From: Diprion similis | Lineage: Eukaryota; Arthropoda; Insecta; Hymenoptera; Diprionidae | Assembly: GCF_021155765.1 (NCBI RefSeq) | Contig: NC_060115.1 | Coordinates: forward strand, 3,472,001 to 3,536,000 | Length of the DNA stretch: 64,000 nucleotides | Direction: 5' to 3' | Shown here: positions 25,001 through 40,000 of the stretch, piece by piece | How positions within the stretch are numbered: position 1 is the stretch's first letter | Layout of the letters: every line of letters begins with the position of its first letter | Translations under genes and position numbers: made by a program | The notes under the pieces: generated by a model | Databases searched by the model: none | Seen by the model: only the letters and a program-made list of their open reading frames with translations | Told to the model about the DNA's origin: nothing

Positions 25001-28000
25001 ATGATATTGCGCAAGAAATGTTAGGCAGCGCTGCACGTGAGACTTTCTGCCAAAAATCCTTCATCACAGAAGATTGGAATTTTTTTTAGAATACATATAC
25101 CACAATCTAAATCTTTGAAAGAAATATTCTAGATTAGAACATATTTCTCAGTTATTGAAATAATAAAAATCTCGGTATCATACATCGTCATACATAATTA
25201 TGATGATTTGTTCTTCGATTTGATTCCTTTTCCTTATTTGATCATCCGGATGTATATTTATAATCTCTTGCGTCTGGATTAAAAAAATAACGGCGCCCTT
25301 TTTTCAAATTTTGGTAGGTGGAACGGTTGAGGTTGGAATTGGATAAGTTTAACGAGCAGAAAGAAGAGCGTGCTAAGCTGCTTGGTCACTATAGGCAGGA
25401 ATTGCAACAGGTACAGAAATTGTACGAGAGAGCGAAACAGGATATTTCACAGATGGACTTAGCTAACTGTCAACTTAAAGATGAAAACCAAGTTTCTACG
25501 AGGACTATTGAGGTAATTAATTTGACTACTTGATTGCGCATCAATTTCCGAACTCATTTGAAATAGACCTAACTATTTTAATACACCTAACCAGTTCAGG
25601 TAGCTATCGTCAGTGTCGAAATGTTGTCGTAAACTATTGAAAAGTGATTTATTTTATTGCCTTGAAATACTTTACGATAGGGAATTTGCACGGTTGATAG
25701 TTTTATGAATTCATATTTTCTTCTTGTAAAATCACTCGGAAATACTTCCTAAATCAGAAATACACTGTATGTACAATTAGTGAGAATATTCAATATTTCT
25801 TTAGACAGAAAACCGCATTCCCAGGTATTGAGTATGATTTTCGCGTGTAGGTAATTTAAAAACCGAAATAACTTTGCACGCCTACTAAGCGTTTAACAAA
25901 GTATACACAACTGTTTCAGCACCTGAAGACTATTGTGAAAGAGTTGGAGACCCGAGTTTCCGAATTACAAACGGACAGAGACGATATATCACATAGCGAA
26001 CAGGTGAGTACCAATTTCTTAAGGGAGGTTGGTGATTCAAAAATTAATGCTTTTCATTAATTTTATTACGAGATACTCGCACGTTGGGTATACTAAGGAT
26101 TTAATATATTGGTACAAAGGTACGATGATTTTTACAAAATTTTAGAAATGAGAAATGCCGAAAATGTAAACGTTATAGCTTTTATACCGACGGTTCTTCA
26201 TTTCAAATCACTTTAAAATAGTCTCGATGGTATTCAATCGTACCATGCGAACGCTGGACCAACTATAAAGGTCAATGATGACCTGTTTAACGTTGCGACC
26301 CTACCGTAGTTCATTATCGCGATAGTTTTCCCGCAACTAGATTACGGCTCACGTCAGCAGTTTACTCTGACCTGCGCGGGACTTGCTATCAATTTGGATT
26401 AGCTTGTATGGGGTAGCCATGCAGCAACTGAATCTTTTAACTGAAAATTTTTCAAATGCGCTAAAGATAGACGCCAAAATTGAAACACAATTACTTGTAA
26501 CATAAATTTATCAATTAACTTGTTTTTTGTTTAAAAAAGAAACAAAAAAAACATGACCAAATTACTTTGTGTTTCTCTGCTTTATACTTACATATACATA
26601 CAGAAAATTTATTTTTCGATATAAAGACCCAATTGCTGATCCATACGTTGAAAAATTTTCAAGTTATGCATTTTTTCAGTCATCCGCAAGACCAGTCTTT
26701 AAAAATGAGCTAGGCTGTGATTTGGATTCTTCACACTATTCGGGAAGAATAATCCCGCAGTCTCTGTGCGAGGAAATGAAGGCTTCGGTGAGTGACAGCT
26801 GTGATCTAATAATGTATCTACTATAACTGTAATATATTCGTTTAAAAGTACTATGCACAATATAGATATACAGTGCTACACGGGATCATTTATTGAATAA
26901 TGGCCGCAAGTGCAACTGACGCAGCCGATTTCACCGGGTTGTGAGGCATGCGTAAGCTGCTCTCTTACATTCAAGGGTGATCGGGCAGCCAGTATATTTA
27001 ATAAACGACCCTATGTATGCGCTTTAAGTGTAGATAATTATAATAGGCGCAGCATAAAGACCATGAATACACGTTTAGCGTAATTTGCGATTATACATAT
27101 TATTCATTTACAGACCTATCAACAACGCAACGTAACCGCTCCGACGAACTATGTACTGTTACTACCTCGATCTTGTTACAGGGACTCGATGGTCCGGATA
27201 TCGGTCTGAAGAATAAAATCGAAACTTGGGACGAAAAAATAAACGACCAGGATATCACCGAATGCTACAGCGTTGTACGCGGGGCTGTGAAGCAGCTGGA
27301 AAGGTGACTAATATATTTAAAACGCAATCAAATTATTACAAAACTTGGCATGGTATAATCCCAGAATTGATTTTTCGTCCAATCACGAAGTGAATTAGTG
27401 TTTAATTATCAATCCATAGAGTTCTGGACAGAGTCATAGAAGCGTGTAACGTGGTGGAAGCAAGAACAGTACCTGCCTGCAACCCCCCGCTTGTCTTTGG
27501 AGGAATAGTTGCAGCTGGGAACGAGGAGTGTCGTTCTAGCATCGAGGAGTTGCGGATATTAGAATCCGAAATACGTCGAATGCTGTCAATATTGCCTATT
27601 TCTACGGTTGGTACGGGTTTCTTCAAGGCTTGCAGATAACCTCAATAGATTTCAAGTCGCACGGGTTATCGGCGTGCGAACTCGGCTCGGCGTAAGAATC
27701 AACGTGAAGCCGCAGCCTATCTCATCGAGCAATCTTTGAGCAACGAAACACCAAAATAATATCTGCTAAAAAATTCGATTATTGTCCTGCCTGGGGAAAG
27801 TTCTCACAGTTTGTTAAAACGCCTTGGAAACTTGTTTATCGTTGTCGAGGCCGCCTTGGATTGCTGAAAAATTCGCGCGTGAACTTGACAATTTTTTTCA
27901 TTTCAATCCAATCGGTTTCAAATTAACAGCAAACCTGCTCTGGAATATATGAGCTCATTATTGCTACATTCAAATCGTGAAGAAATTCGATAAATCATTT

Positions 28001-31000
28001 CGGTTCTCATTATTTTTCAGCTCATAATCAGCAAAAGAAGGGCCCTAGAGGGGGGGAGGCGGAGTACAATATGCTCTCAAAGTGATATTTTCATGACAAT
28101 CGGCGACCTTTTCTGTGCATCGTATTTATCTCAGCTGCGCAGCTAGTCACATTGCGTCGTTCCTTATGCGCGGATACAAGTGAAAATGAATTCTTCAATC
28201 TATATACCATACGTCTATTCTTCCATTTGAATTGTCGCAGTCTTTTATACCTATATCTTTGTCGAATAATACTTACAATCACGACGGTACTTATACGAGG
28301 TATTTTGTTTCCAGGTCTCGCGCAAGGTCGTCAGTGCCATCACCAAAGCGGCAGATCCCGCGACTCGAGTTGATGTACTCGAACCTGATTCAACGCCAGT
28401 TTGCGATATTCGTCGAGACATTTACACGGGCTCCATTAACCACGACTTCTCTGCAACGTGAGTCCATTACTAGATGTACATCTGCACCATACACGGCACC
28501 TGAATCTGCGACGTAGGACTGATATACCTAGTACAATCTGCATACTACGTGCGATACGAAGGTTGCAAAAACAGTGCGCTGCAATGTAGTGAAACCTGTG
28601 TTCATTTTGTGCGTATACCTGCCTGAACGATCACTCGCGTCTCAGCCCACTCCGATTGCTTCCATTCATTGCCCATTCAGCTCCAACGTATGGGTCAATT
28701 GTCCAGTTGAAAGGCATCCTTTACCCACTGCAGATTTATCCGGCAGCGTCTCCGCTCCTGCAATTAAGGATTTCCACCACAGCGTAGGCGCCTGTGAGGA
28801 GCCACAAACACTCACACGCTTGTATACGTGTGATGTATATATACCGGGTATAAAATACATGTACATGCAAACAAGTTTGTAAGAGCTCCGCAAAAAATTC
28901 CGACACATGTTCTTATTTGGATAAGAGGGAAAGGAGATGTCCTCCGTATAAAATCCGCATGGTCCCATTGAAAATCGAGATTCGTCTGATGTTGCTAAGG
29001 TAGCCTCGGTGATCGCCTACGGCTCGATATCCACGATCAGCTGGTCGTTAGAAGCGATATAGATCAAGGTTCAGAACTTTTTGGACCCCTGCAAGTATAA
29101 CCACATGTCACTTCTACATTTGATCATCATGCGGACATATAGATTCGGTATTATGCGAGTCACTTTTCACGCTCCCTGCAGCTTCGCCGGGCTAAATATA
29201 CATACATATACGTTCGCGGTACATGGCATGCGAGCTTTGCAGTTTACTCTTTTATGATCGTATGTATTTATTATGTCATTGCGTATGCGGGTACGTATCA
29301 TACGACAAGACTGTGAAATTATTAAGAGAGGGGTACACCAGTGATACGGGAATGTTCCGTGCATATAAATATTATAAATATACAGAATCGCTGCACTTTA
29401 TACTATTAGAATCGCCACATTTTCTATACCGCATCTTGATTGTGGATTACTTTCAGATTCGAAACCTTTTCGGAACGTGCATTTTCTCGATATGGTACTT
29501 AAAAATGATGTTCAGTTATGTATGTATATTTTTTTTTAGTATTTGACTCATTTGGAAATTGATTGATTTCATTTTTGAATCAAATTGAAAGTATGCCCTT
29601 GAAAAAAAAGAAATCCAACTCGCCAATTGGGATATACCTGTTAACTTCAGTTAGAAATGATAACGATAATTTTCAATGTGAGAGAGATACTTGAAAAACG
29701 AAAATAATATAACTGACAGCCTTTTTGAGTTCACAGATTTGTTACACATGCATACGGTTTCGAAAAGAGAAACAAAGAAAACTGTTGGAAGTATCAAAAC
29801 ACATGCTGCGTTTAATATTTATAATATGCTATTCGCGAGTCCTCCGTAATTTATTGCTGTGTACGCGATGAGTTTTTAAAAAACTGGAATCTATTGATAT
29901 TAGAAGTGTTTTTAACGACAATCTACTTCTTGAATTATTGCCATGCAACTACGTTTTTGAACTATGAAAATCTTGTGTTTTGTAAGAATCAGGTTTAGTT
30001 GCTGAATTTTTGAAAACTTTCCTACCATGATCTAGAAAGCCTGGGATGTTTCAGAACGCCATCTGGATCAGTTATATAGACTATAGTTAGGTATAGAGAA
30101 TTGGCAGCATACGCAGTAAAGAAACGCGCCATTTAAATACCCAGTAAAACTATAAACGTATATATCTACACAATAGATCGGTCTCAAGATCAATATTTGT
30201 CTACATATTTGTCGACTAATTGCAATGTTCGTTTACTGCAAGTATACGGGAGATGTTTAGCAAATCTATGTACTATATGGTCACAGATGGGCGTAATTAT
30301 AGGTGTATGATAAATCCGTCGTTCGTACACCAATACGTGGTGTAAAAGTATCAGCACAAAACGCATTAGCAGAATTGATTTCGATATTTATTCGGGAAAG
30401 ATTTCACCAAAATTCAATCGGATCGGTATATTTTTATTTCTCGCGTAATCCGGTGATCCACTCGTGAGTCGTGCCTTATACACCAGTGCTAAGAATTCCC
30501 GACGGGCGGCTTGGAAATAAACTGTATTATAAAGTGCGAGTGGATTTGTTTATTTTTCTGACAAAATACTGCCGCCGAGTAATAATATATTTTCAGATTC
30601 ATCTGCAACGGCTTGAGTCGACATTAAATTGGGACTGAAATCGCGACACGGCGCAAGCGCAAAAGTCATGAGATCTTCTATCATGTAGAAAAATTGTACT
30701 TCTAGTCGTCTGCAAATTGAAATGTTGTTCACTACATGCAGCTGATTTTTTTAAAACAAATATACAATATTTTTTTTTTTTTTTTTTTAGTCATATCGTA
30801 GAAACCGCGCTGTATAATTTTCTACAGTGTATTCTCATATTTTCTAATCAGTAAACGATTAATGATATTTTTGGGGGGAAGAGGAAAATTTTGTGACAAT
30901 TGAAAAATTTTTCGCTTAGACTTGAAAATTCGATGGGCAACGATTGAGTTTTACGTGAGCGATTGTTTTGTCATTTCTCTATTTTTTGTGTTTCATCTAC

Positions 31001-34000
31001 TATTAATTTTTCATCTTGATAAAATGCATATCGAAAATCGGCTTAAAATATTACGGTAAGAAAAAAAGTGGGATTCTGAAATGGTGGGAAAAGAATTTAC
31101 TTCAAATCTGGCACACATATGTTTACTTATTTTAGAATACCGTGCAAAGAAAACTTATATGCATGTTTCTTCGATCTTTTACATGTCCACGAAAATAGAG
31201 GGCAGCGGCCTTCGGACTTGCGTTGGTTCGTGACATTCGTTTTACCACGTACTTGCAGTTTCGTCACGGTCAAAAAAATCGCAACACTTTTCTATTCGCG
31301 TTTTCGTAACTATAATTCATTTATCGAGATGTGTTGATTCTTGTTAGCTACAGTTTAATTAAATACCGTATCGCATTCAAATACTTCGCAAAAGGAGAAC
31401 ATGTTAATTTTTTGCAAGATTGCGGCGATGTTTCACTGCAGGTTTCTGGTAACTAATTGTCAAATTCCGGCAACGTGCATTCGGCATGATACAGTGTTTG
31501 CAATGTAATTTGATCAAAAAAATTACTGTAAAACTTAAACCTTAACTGGTGGAGGTAATAGCTCAGCTTTAACGTTGTGCAGTCATTGCGATAATCTGAC
31601 GTTATATTAATTACTCGCATAAATACCTCTAATAATTACCATATGTGGAGGACAGCCTTCCACCGCGTATAAGCAATAATGCGTTATACTACGCGCGCAC
31701 AGTATATGTGCATATCGATGCAGATATATAATTTTACCCAAGAATTAAGATCACTTATCCCGCAACTCAACTCTGTTACAAATTCAATTCCATCCCTTGT
31801 TCGTAGATTATAGAACCCATGACGATACCTACGTCTGTACTCTTAAAAATAGCATACATACATGTCTCTCGCACTGCAGTTGGGGAACGGAAAAACATCC
31901 GCACAAGGAAAAGGAAAAAAGGGTCGCATCGCCAGCCGAGGTAAAAGCTCAAGTTGCGTATGCAGCGGCCAGCACTCCTCATTCTTCACCGTTGCCGTGC
32001 AGCTCGAGGCGATCCTCCGGCTTTGGAGTTTGCGAAGAGGCGATAATCGAACCCATCGTCGCTGCCTTAGATGAGATCATTAGAAGTTCCGGCTGCGGCA
32101 ACGAAGATTCCGATCCATCACACAGCTCTACAAGACCCCTGCGGGAGCGTAATTCCAGGTGATTATATAACAATATTAATAATTCTTCGAAACGTCATCA
32201 GAAATTCCGATGGATAAACTATTCGATAAAGCGATGTAGTAAGTACGTCGATACTGGCACCTCTGAAAAATTTTCGTTGAGCCTGGATTTTCAGTAAAAA
32301 GAAAGAAAACAAAAAGAAAAAACAACAACAACAAAGCCGAGGTTTGAGCGGGAAAAAAAAGTTGAAATTCGATTTGACCAACAAATTGTAATCTAGGAAA
32401 TTATATTATTTACTCGGTGCAGGTACGTTCAATCTCCACCGTCGCGTCGACTGTTTGAATGCGATGGCTCACCGATCTCGAATGATGTTGAATCTCCCCC
32501 GTCGCTGCTAACCCCTGATGCTGGGTCAAGACTGTCGAATGTGTGTGTCACGGGCTGGTCTGAGTCGGGATCAGAGTCCAACCGCGGTTTTTTCGAGACT
32601 TGCGCCTGGAGATGTCAGGAGCCAGACGTTATGGACGATTCTTCCGACGACAAGGAGAGCAGTTTGAGATATAGCAAGGGTAAAGCACGTATCACGGTAC
32701 CGTGGGTGGACCCTGCAACTTTACATACGACGGACAGTAGAGACCCGTCACCGTTAACGATAACTAGAGCGGACACGACTCCCGGAACGTATGGCACAGA
32801 GCTTACCTTGGCCTCGATCCAATATTCAGTGGCCGGTTCTGGGTCTTCGAGACGCGAAGATCACGGCTGCGACGTTGTGGAAGATTTGAATTTCGACTTG
32901 GAGAAACTGACTCTGAGAACACCATCGAGCAGCGAACGACACTCTATGGAAGTGAAGTCGGTTGGGAATTTTCAGCCGCATGACAACAAACCGAAACGAA
33001 AATCGTCGGTGTACCATCAGTTCTTCGATCCCGGTATGCTTGACGCAGCTCGAGATACCTCCGTAAGAAGATCCGCGAGTTCTTTAAGGGTGCGAAAATA
33101 CACACGTTCGGATAGAGGCACGAAACGCAATAAATTACTGTCAAGACCGTCAAACATACTTGCTGAATCGTTGATAAGCGACTCCGAGACATTTGGCAAA
33201 AACTTGAGCAGGACAGAACCGGAAGACATGGATAATGTACGATCTTCTTTCTGCATCCCGATTGGTCATCAGGCTTCTACAGGAAGAAACGACGACATTT
33301 TGATCACGTCTAGCAGTGACGACGGTGGCCAGGTGCAGAGTGCACCAGCGGTGATGGCGTCGGCTGAAACAAAATGCAACGTTTCTTCGACGATACCGCA
33401 ACGTGGTAGTTTCATCTTCGACTCTGCACAGTATAACAGAACCGATGATTCATACGCGAGGATCGATTCCATTTCAGGAACGGCAGAATCTCCTGTCGAT
33501 ACATTGTCCTTAACTAGTCGAAAAACAAGCGTGGTATCGGAGAATGAGGATGACAATCCGGTAGAGTCGAGAACGTCTCATTGTGAGACAGCACGCTGCA
33601 CGGAACCAGACGAAACGGTCGAACCACCGCAGGATATGGATGTAACTGAACCCTCCGGACCGTCCTACGTTTCCATCTCGGACGTGGATGTTCCGATTGC
33701 AGAAAGTGGACGAGTTCCTTGGAGAATCGAACGTCAAGAGTCACACACAGTACTTGGTTAGTATTGAAGTGTTGCACGGCAAAGCGTTGCGAAACTGACA
33801 TGAAATTCGAATTCTTAGGATTTAGTTATACGAGCCGAGTGTATTGCAGTAAGCTACGTAATGAAAAAATGGTGCACTTCTTGGTTATACACTTGGCACA
33901 ATAAATTTCCGTATGTTTTTCCTTCCAGAGTTTAGCTGCCAATCCAAAGTCAGTCATATGAATTTTTTTCCTAGCATATCGTATACGTTTCTGAAAATTT

Positions 34001-37000
34001 CCATGTTTTTGCTTCTTGATTGACTTATATCTGGATTCAAAAAATATGTTTGCAGAATCGATGTTGCCGGAGAAGCCTAGCAAGTCGGAAGCAAGCCTTG
34101 GGAGCTGCCTGACCAAGAACGTAGTTATGGACGCTCGGAGCTTCCAGCTGCAGACACCAACATTTTGCCCCTCCAACCACGAGATACCCGGTGACGTTGT
34201 TTTAGCCAACGGCGAGCGAGGGCGTAGCGACGATTGCGAAATATCGCCCCGATCCAGGTCAGTTGAGCGCGCGATGTCCAGCGAGGAAGATAGTTCGGAT
34301 TCAGAGTGCGCCCGTGACCGGATTGACTGCGACGATAACGTACAGGTGGTCCTACCACCACGACCATCACCGCCACCGTTGTTATCGCAAATTCGACCGC
34401 ACCAACCGCCGCAGACGGAGGCGGCGTCCTCGAACCCTTGCGGTCCAAATGTCATTTCCGCTTTTGCATTCCAAGAGCCACCACCATACAGAGATACAAC
34501 GGAGAATAAAGGCGTCGAAGAATCGGGGGAAAATCATAATCATCGACTTAAGGTTAGTAACAATGAGTTTAAGCTTCTTGTAAGTTTATTAGGATAGAAT
34601 AATGCGCAATATTTTTCATCACAACACTGTCATTCTCTGTACGAGTGGAAAATAAGATTTTTATTTTTTATGCAGCATACCAGTTCAGTGCAAGTGTAAT
34701 ATCACCATAGAAATCCAACAAAGCGATCTACTAGCATCAGACGCGCGCGAGATGTTTCAGCAAGCCTTTTTAAATTATCAGAACGTTGCAGAGAAACCGT
34801 TGTTTATAATTAAAAATCATACACATGTGTTTTAGCTGTAACAAGTGAGGAGAATCAACGCTAGTTTCATTATATATTATTTTCGTTTCGTACGTCGGTA
34901 AACCTGAATTACAGTCATAAGATTTTTTTGCTTACCTATTTTTCAAATTAGGCATATTCAGATTATATCACATTACTTTCGATGTAAAATTTCTGCAACG
35001 TTATGACGATGAAATTATTACTCTGTATTATTTGCGCGAAAAACCGAAATAATGTCACGAAAAAAAAATCGCTTGAGCCCATCAGCCATTTCGAATAGGA
35101 ACCTACAACGAAATTTTGTAATTATTGCACGCATGTATCGTTTTACATTAGCAAAACATTTCAGTCATACGGTACGTCTGTACATGTCTTGGACATATCA
35201 GTGCATCGGAAAACCAACAGCGTGCGAAAAGCTCGGTAGATACGGCGTCAAAATTTTCTCATAAAAGAAATATCTTCTAAGTAGCGTACAATCAAACCAC
35301 CCCAAAATATTGATAGTCTCTCAAAAGTATAATTCAAATTTGGAATCTTCCATCGATTTACTGAAAAGTTATTTGGCGACATTTTTAAAATAGTGTTGAA
35401 ACTACAAAACAGCTTTATGAAAACACTTTCCTGTACGGAAAAGAAATTGCGTATAATTCTTATGATTAACGATGAGAATTTGTACGACTGTGATAACTTC
35501 GAAAAGTGTTTTTATATGTATGAGCAGTTTGAGAGGACACAACGGAAAATAGGTGTTTAAAATGTTTGATTTCCATGATGCGATGATTCGAGGCACCGTG
35601 CCTGATACGTGAAGAAAAGGAGATCTTAGCAATATCAAACAAAATTCATGTGAATATATCTGGTTTTCAACGTCTTTGCAGCATTCCGGATAAATTTGAT
35701 ATCAGGTTGGGTTAAGTTACGTCAGATATGCATATAATTCGTGGATATTTTGTATACCTGTTTTCCGTGTGCTTGTACTATTTATGTGGGATGTAATAAT
35801 ATTTAGTTTAGATTTGTTTGTACCATAATTTATCTCGAAATAATTTTCCAACGAAACTCCTTAACATTCTTTCCGGCATTCCATTTATGTATATTGAACT
35901 AAAACGAGCGATTGATAATAACGCAGATTCGAAATACGAATTTCTACTTGACTCGTCAAACCTTTACGCTATTGTAAAAACATTTTACACCCATGTGTGT
36001 CTACGAGTACACAAGGAAACACAATCTTAGATTTGTATTCGCGGTACCCTGAACTTGATTTTTCGGTACAATGTGGATAGATTTGAAATTTCTCGCATTT
36101 CTGCTCTGCTCAACGTCAGGTTTGTTCGTTTTATTTCTTGCTGTAGTACTGCCTTTCAAAAATCATAACAAATCCACCGATTGCGAGCCTGAAGTACCCT
36201 CCTATACATATATCCATTTCTATATTTAGATAGCACGCGTTCAAGGCTCGAGCTATACGCGAAGGCGTTTAGATAAGCTTCGAGCTTGCCTTTATTGCAG
36301 TAGAATTTCAGTATTTCGATTTCTTTCGAACCGTCTGAAATTTCGGTTTTGTTACCTTTCGGTATTTTTTCCACGATTAAAAAGAGACACGACTCGCGAA
36401 CAGAAGATTAAAAAAATTCCGTTGTCGAAAGCCTTAACCATGCCTGAAACGACGGATATAGTTATACAAAGAGGATTCCTTCAGGGTTAACGATCCGAAC
36501 GACCGGGGTACTTGATGCGTGTATAGAATGTAACCCCAGTTCCTTATCTGCCCTAATACAGTGAACCCCTAAAAATCTCTGGGGGTTCGGTGAAAAAAGA
36601 AATTACCAATGTTGAATCCTAAGTAATTTTTAACAAGGGATTAAACGGTGAACTTCAATTTGATCTTGAAGGTCATTTTGAGCTCACCATTGACTTTTCA
36701 AATGGAAAACTCATTTTTAATGCCAGAATCGGAAAGAGCGGGAAATTTTACATTCAAATATGTGTTAAGGTCCAGGGTCAAGACGACCTCTTCGCGCCAA
36801 GTAAAGGTCCAGAGTATGCTCGGTAACAAGAACTCGAATAATTAATTTTTAGGATTCGCATCTCACGCAAGATGTTTCACGCAAAAGTTGTCAGGTTTGG
36901 TCAGGACGATCTGATTAGCTTTCAAAAGATTTCGGTTAAAAATCTTGCGTGACATGAGGATCCTGAAAAATTATCTGCGTTATTCTTATAAGGCAATGCG

Positions 37001-40000
37001 CTGAGCAAGGAGTCGCTTTTAAGTAAGACAGCTTGCTCATGTCGCGCATTCAATAAAACTATTTACTTACATGAACAGAGCTGCGAAGTTGTCAGGATTC
37101 TTGCGATTAGGGGCTGGATGGAGTGATTGGTCGATTCAAGGTTTTTCTCATGCGTTTGCTGATAGTAAAAATTTGTGATTTTCAGAAAACTGAACGATTG
37201 CGCCGTTCGCTATCCGAGGGTGATAACAGCACTTGCCGTGAAAGCATCCGATGCAGATGCAGCTGCGACTGTAGCGAGGCTCAGAGTAGAATACTTGGTG
37301 CCCAAGGTGGAACTGGGGACACTCTTGAGGGATGCGAACACCAACTGAATCTGGGAGCATTTCCTAATTTACCGGATGCTCGTCTGATCGAGCTTGGACT
37401 ATCGGATCCTCCCTATGGCCATGAACTTTGGTACTGATTGTCATCTATAACATAAATATATGTACATATTTCGAAAATTAGCAAAGCATACAGAACTTAT
37501 CAAGATCTGGCAGAGCATTCTTTAGATGAATATTGTATTTAATCATAGGAGCATTGACTAGGTAGTCCAATATACTAAATGGCGTAATAAATATTCTAAG
37601 GCTTCTAGTGTCACATGCAGGATTTTCCTAGGTGCACAAAAATTCATTTTACGTGATAGTGTCCATGAAAATTATTTTTAGCTTTAAACCAAAATATTAA
37701 ATCATTCATCTCAAGCACATTCGATATTTTAGGTACATTTATTTTACGAAATAACCCGCGATATTTTCATTAACTCGACGCGGAAATGGAGTTGGAATGT
37801 TGTGACGTATGTTCAAGTAATACATTATGCGTTCAATATGTATTATGTTTTCGGGATTCTTCATCATGCAGCATAATATCGGCATAACATAACTGTTCCA
37901 TTATCTCAACTTTGACTATTGATTTCAAACAACATATTTAATTCAAAAAATAAACTCGTCTCAAAAAATCGAAAATGAAAAGAATTCAATCAACCATTTC
38001 TTCTGTTTCTGTTACAGCGAGCGCATAAGCGAGGATGAACTCGAGGTAATAAACGCCATTACAATATACTTTGATTATTCTATTTTTAGTCTTCCGTTAT
38101 TTCATTTTCGTCGTTTTCTTAGGTGTATTTTATTATACGCATTCCCATATGATATTTGATTCAATCCGTATCCGCGCCTCGTAAACTAACCCAAACAAGT
38201 TCGTCTTGTCTTGAAGTTGATTGATGGGAAAACCTCATAAACATCGTCAAATCCATGTCAAGCTGAGATGTGAAGGAACATTTGTCGATTACCAAGTTTT
38301 TTTTTTTTTCAAGTTTGTATTGTATACTGCAATGCGCGTGTATCTTTACACACGTGCCACAAATATGCAAATCTCTGAGAAGCGAGTCGCTTGAACCATT
38401 CAAAGTAACTCTGTTGGTGCCCCCACCGCTACTGCGGGAGATCAGAGGTCCCGTTTAAATAGATGTTGTCTAAGTACCTATTTTTGTGCATGTCCCATGA
38501 ATCTAATAAATTTTTCCGCTTTATTCCGAACCAGCGAAAATATACGGCGCTTTCGATTGGATTGGGCACTGACAGAGCAACCTTGCTACGGAGGTTGGCA
38601 CTCAGTTTACGGCAAAGAGACCAGGCTGAGCGCAATCTTGCTACGGAAGTTGGAAAGATGCAACGTGACATTCAGGTGAGGTTGGAGCATAACATATGTA
38701 ACAGTATTTCTATTCATGATAAAATAATCAGCGTGGATGTCGGCTCGAGTGTGTCTACCTCACGTATGATGGTCAAGTGTAACAACGTCATCCGAATGCA
38801 CGACACGTGCAATCCAATATAGGAAGGTGTGTAGGTACATATATACCGTGCAGAGGTTGACGTGTGCCATCAACGCCGGTTAAAATTCACGCAGAAAATG
38901 ATCCTTTGATCGATTATTATATTGCCGTTGATCGTCAGGCCCTCGCCCCGCTGTGCGTGGATCGAGAATCTGTAGAGCGAGTCGAGCGAGTCAGACACCA
39001 GTTGGAGATGATTTCGCGATGTGCCCTAAGAGTATCTTGCACGGCTGAGCTCCTTGGCGCTACGCATCAGGAGCGTCGAGTTTCCAGGGCAGCTCTCCTT
39101 GCCGATAGGTATCTACAGGCTTTACGGGCCAGGTGTGACAAACTTGGCGCCGAGCTCGCAGAGACAAAGTGAGAAGAACTTCCCTCATGACTCGTTTAAT
39201 TTCATTTTCAATTCTGCGCTACGTTGTTCGGCCTCCATTTGCGGTTATACGTGTAGACTCAAGTACGTGATACCGCGAGGATTCGGTGGAGCAGTCTCAA
39301 GGATTGTCAAGTAAGAATATACAATCCTTGGACCAGATCACCCAGCAGGATAACAGTAGATCCGACGGCCGACGGCAATTTTATTTTTTCCTATGTACCT
39401 GTAATATTTTTAAATTTGCAACCCACCGTAGGGCTATGAAGCGTGCATTATCGACACCAAACAGTCATAGTAATATAAGGCAATCTAGGATCTAGGTATA
39501 TGTCTATGCCACACATGTAGTTAATGTAGTTCATATCCCGCCGAACAACGAAGCTGCTGAACAATCATGAATACAAATTGATCTGCAGTTATTGCCCGTT
39601 TGTCCAACCTGCATGGGTACTCGAAATATGTACGTGTCGATAACGTTACAGGCGCATCCTGATAGATAACAACATTGTTGTTGAGGAGAATCCGAGTGAA
39701 CTCATCGACGACGGTGTTCCCCGGGTCCGGTATCGCGGGATACCGCCTGCCAGCCGTACGGCAACGGTGCGAAGAACCTTTGATTTGATCACATATGCAA
39801 CCCGCTTATTCATTTCATTCCTTTCATATTCCAAGGGTATACGCCTCTTCCGACATCCTTCGATCGAAACTTCGTGGATTCCAAATTTCAAATTTTACGG
39901 TTTTTCCAAAATAGCTTATCTTGTACGAAGAGAAGAAGCTCACATGTGTAAATACACGAGGACAAAGTTCTTTCACATGCATGGATTGTGCGTTTTTTTT

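Noticed and set aside
28640-28800. Possible extra exon of the KASH-like gene
   Set aside because: A tctcag acceptor precedes an open proline/serine frame, but no donor in the needed phase was found, and exons 13 and 14 join correctly without it.
33826-34455. 209-codon minus-strand open frame opposite the KASH-like gene
   Set aside because: It lies antisense to the serine-rich exons 15-16, whose codon bias leaves the opposite strand open; no family resemblance or splice support.
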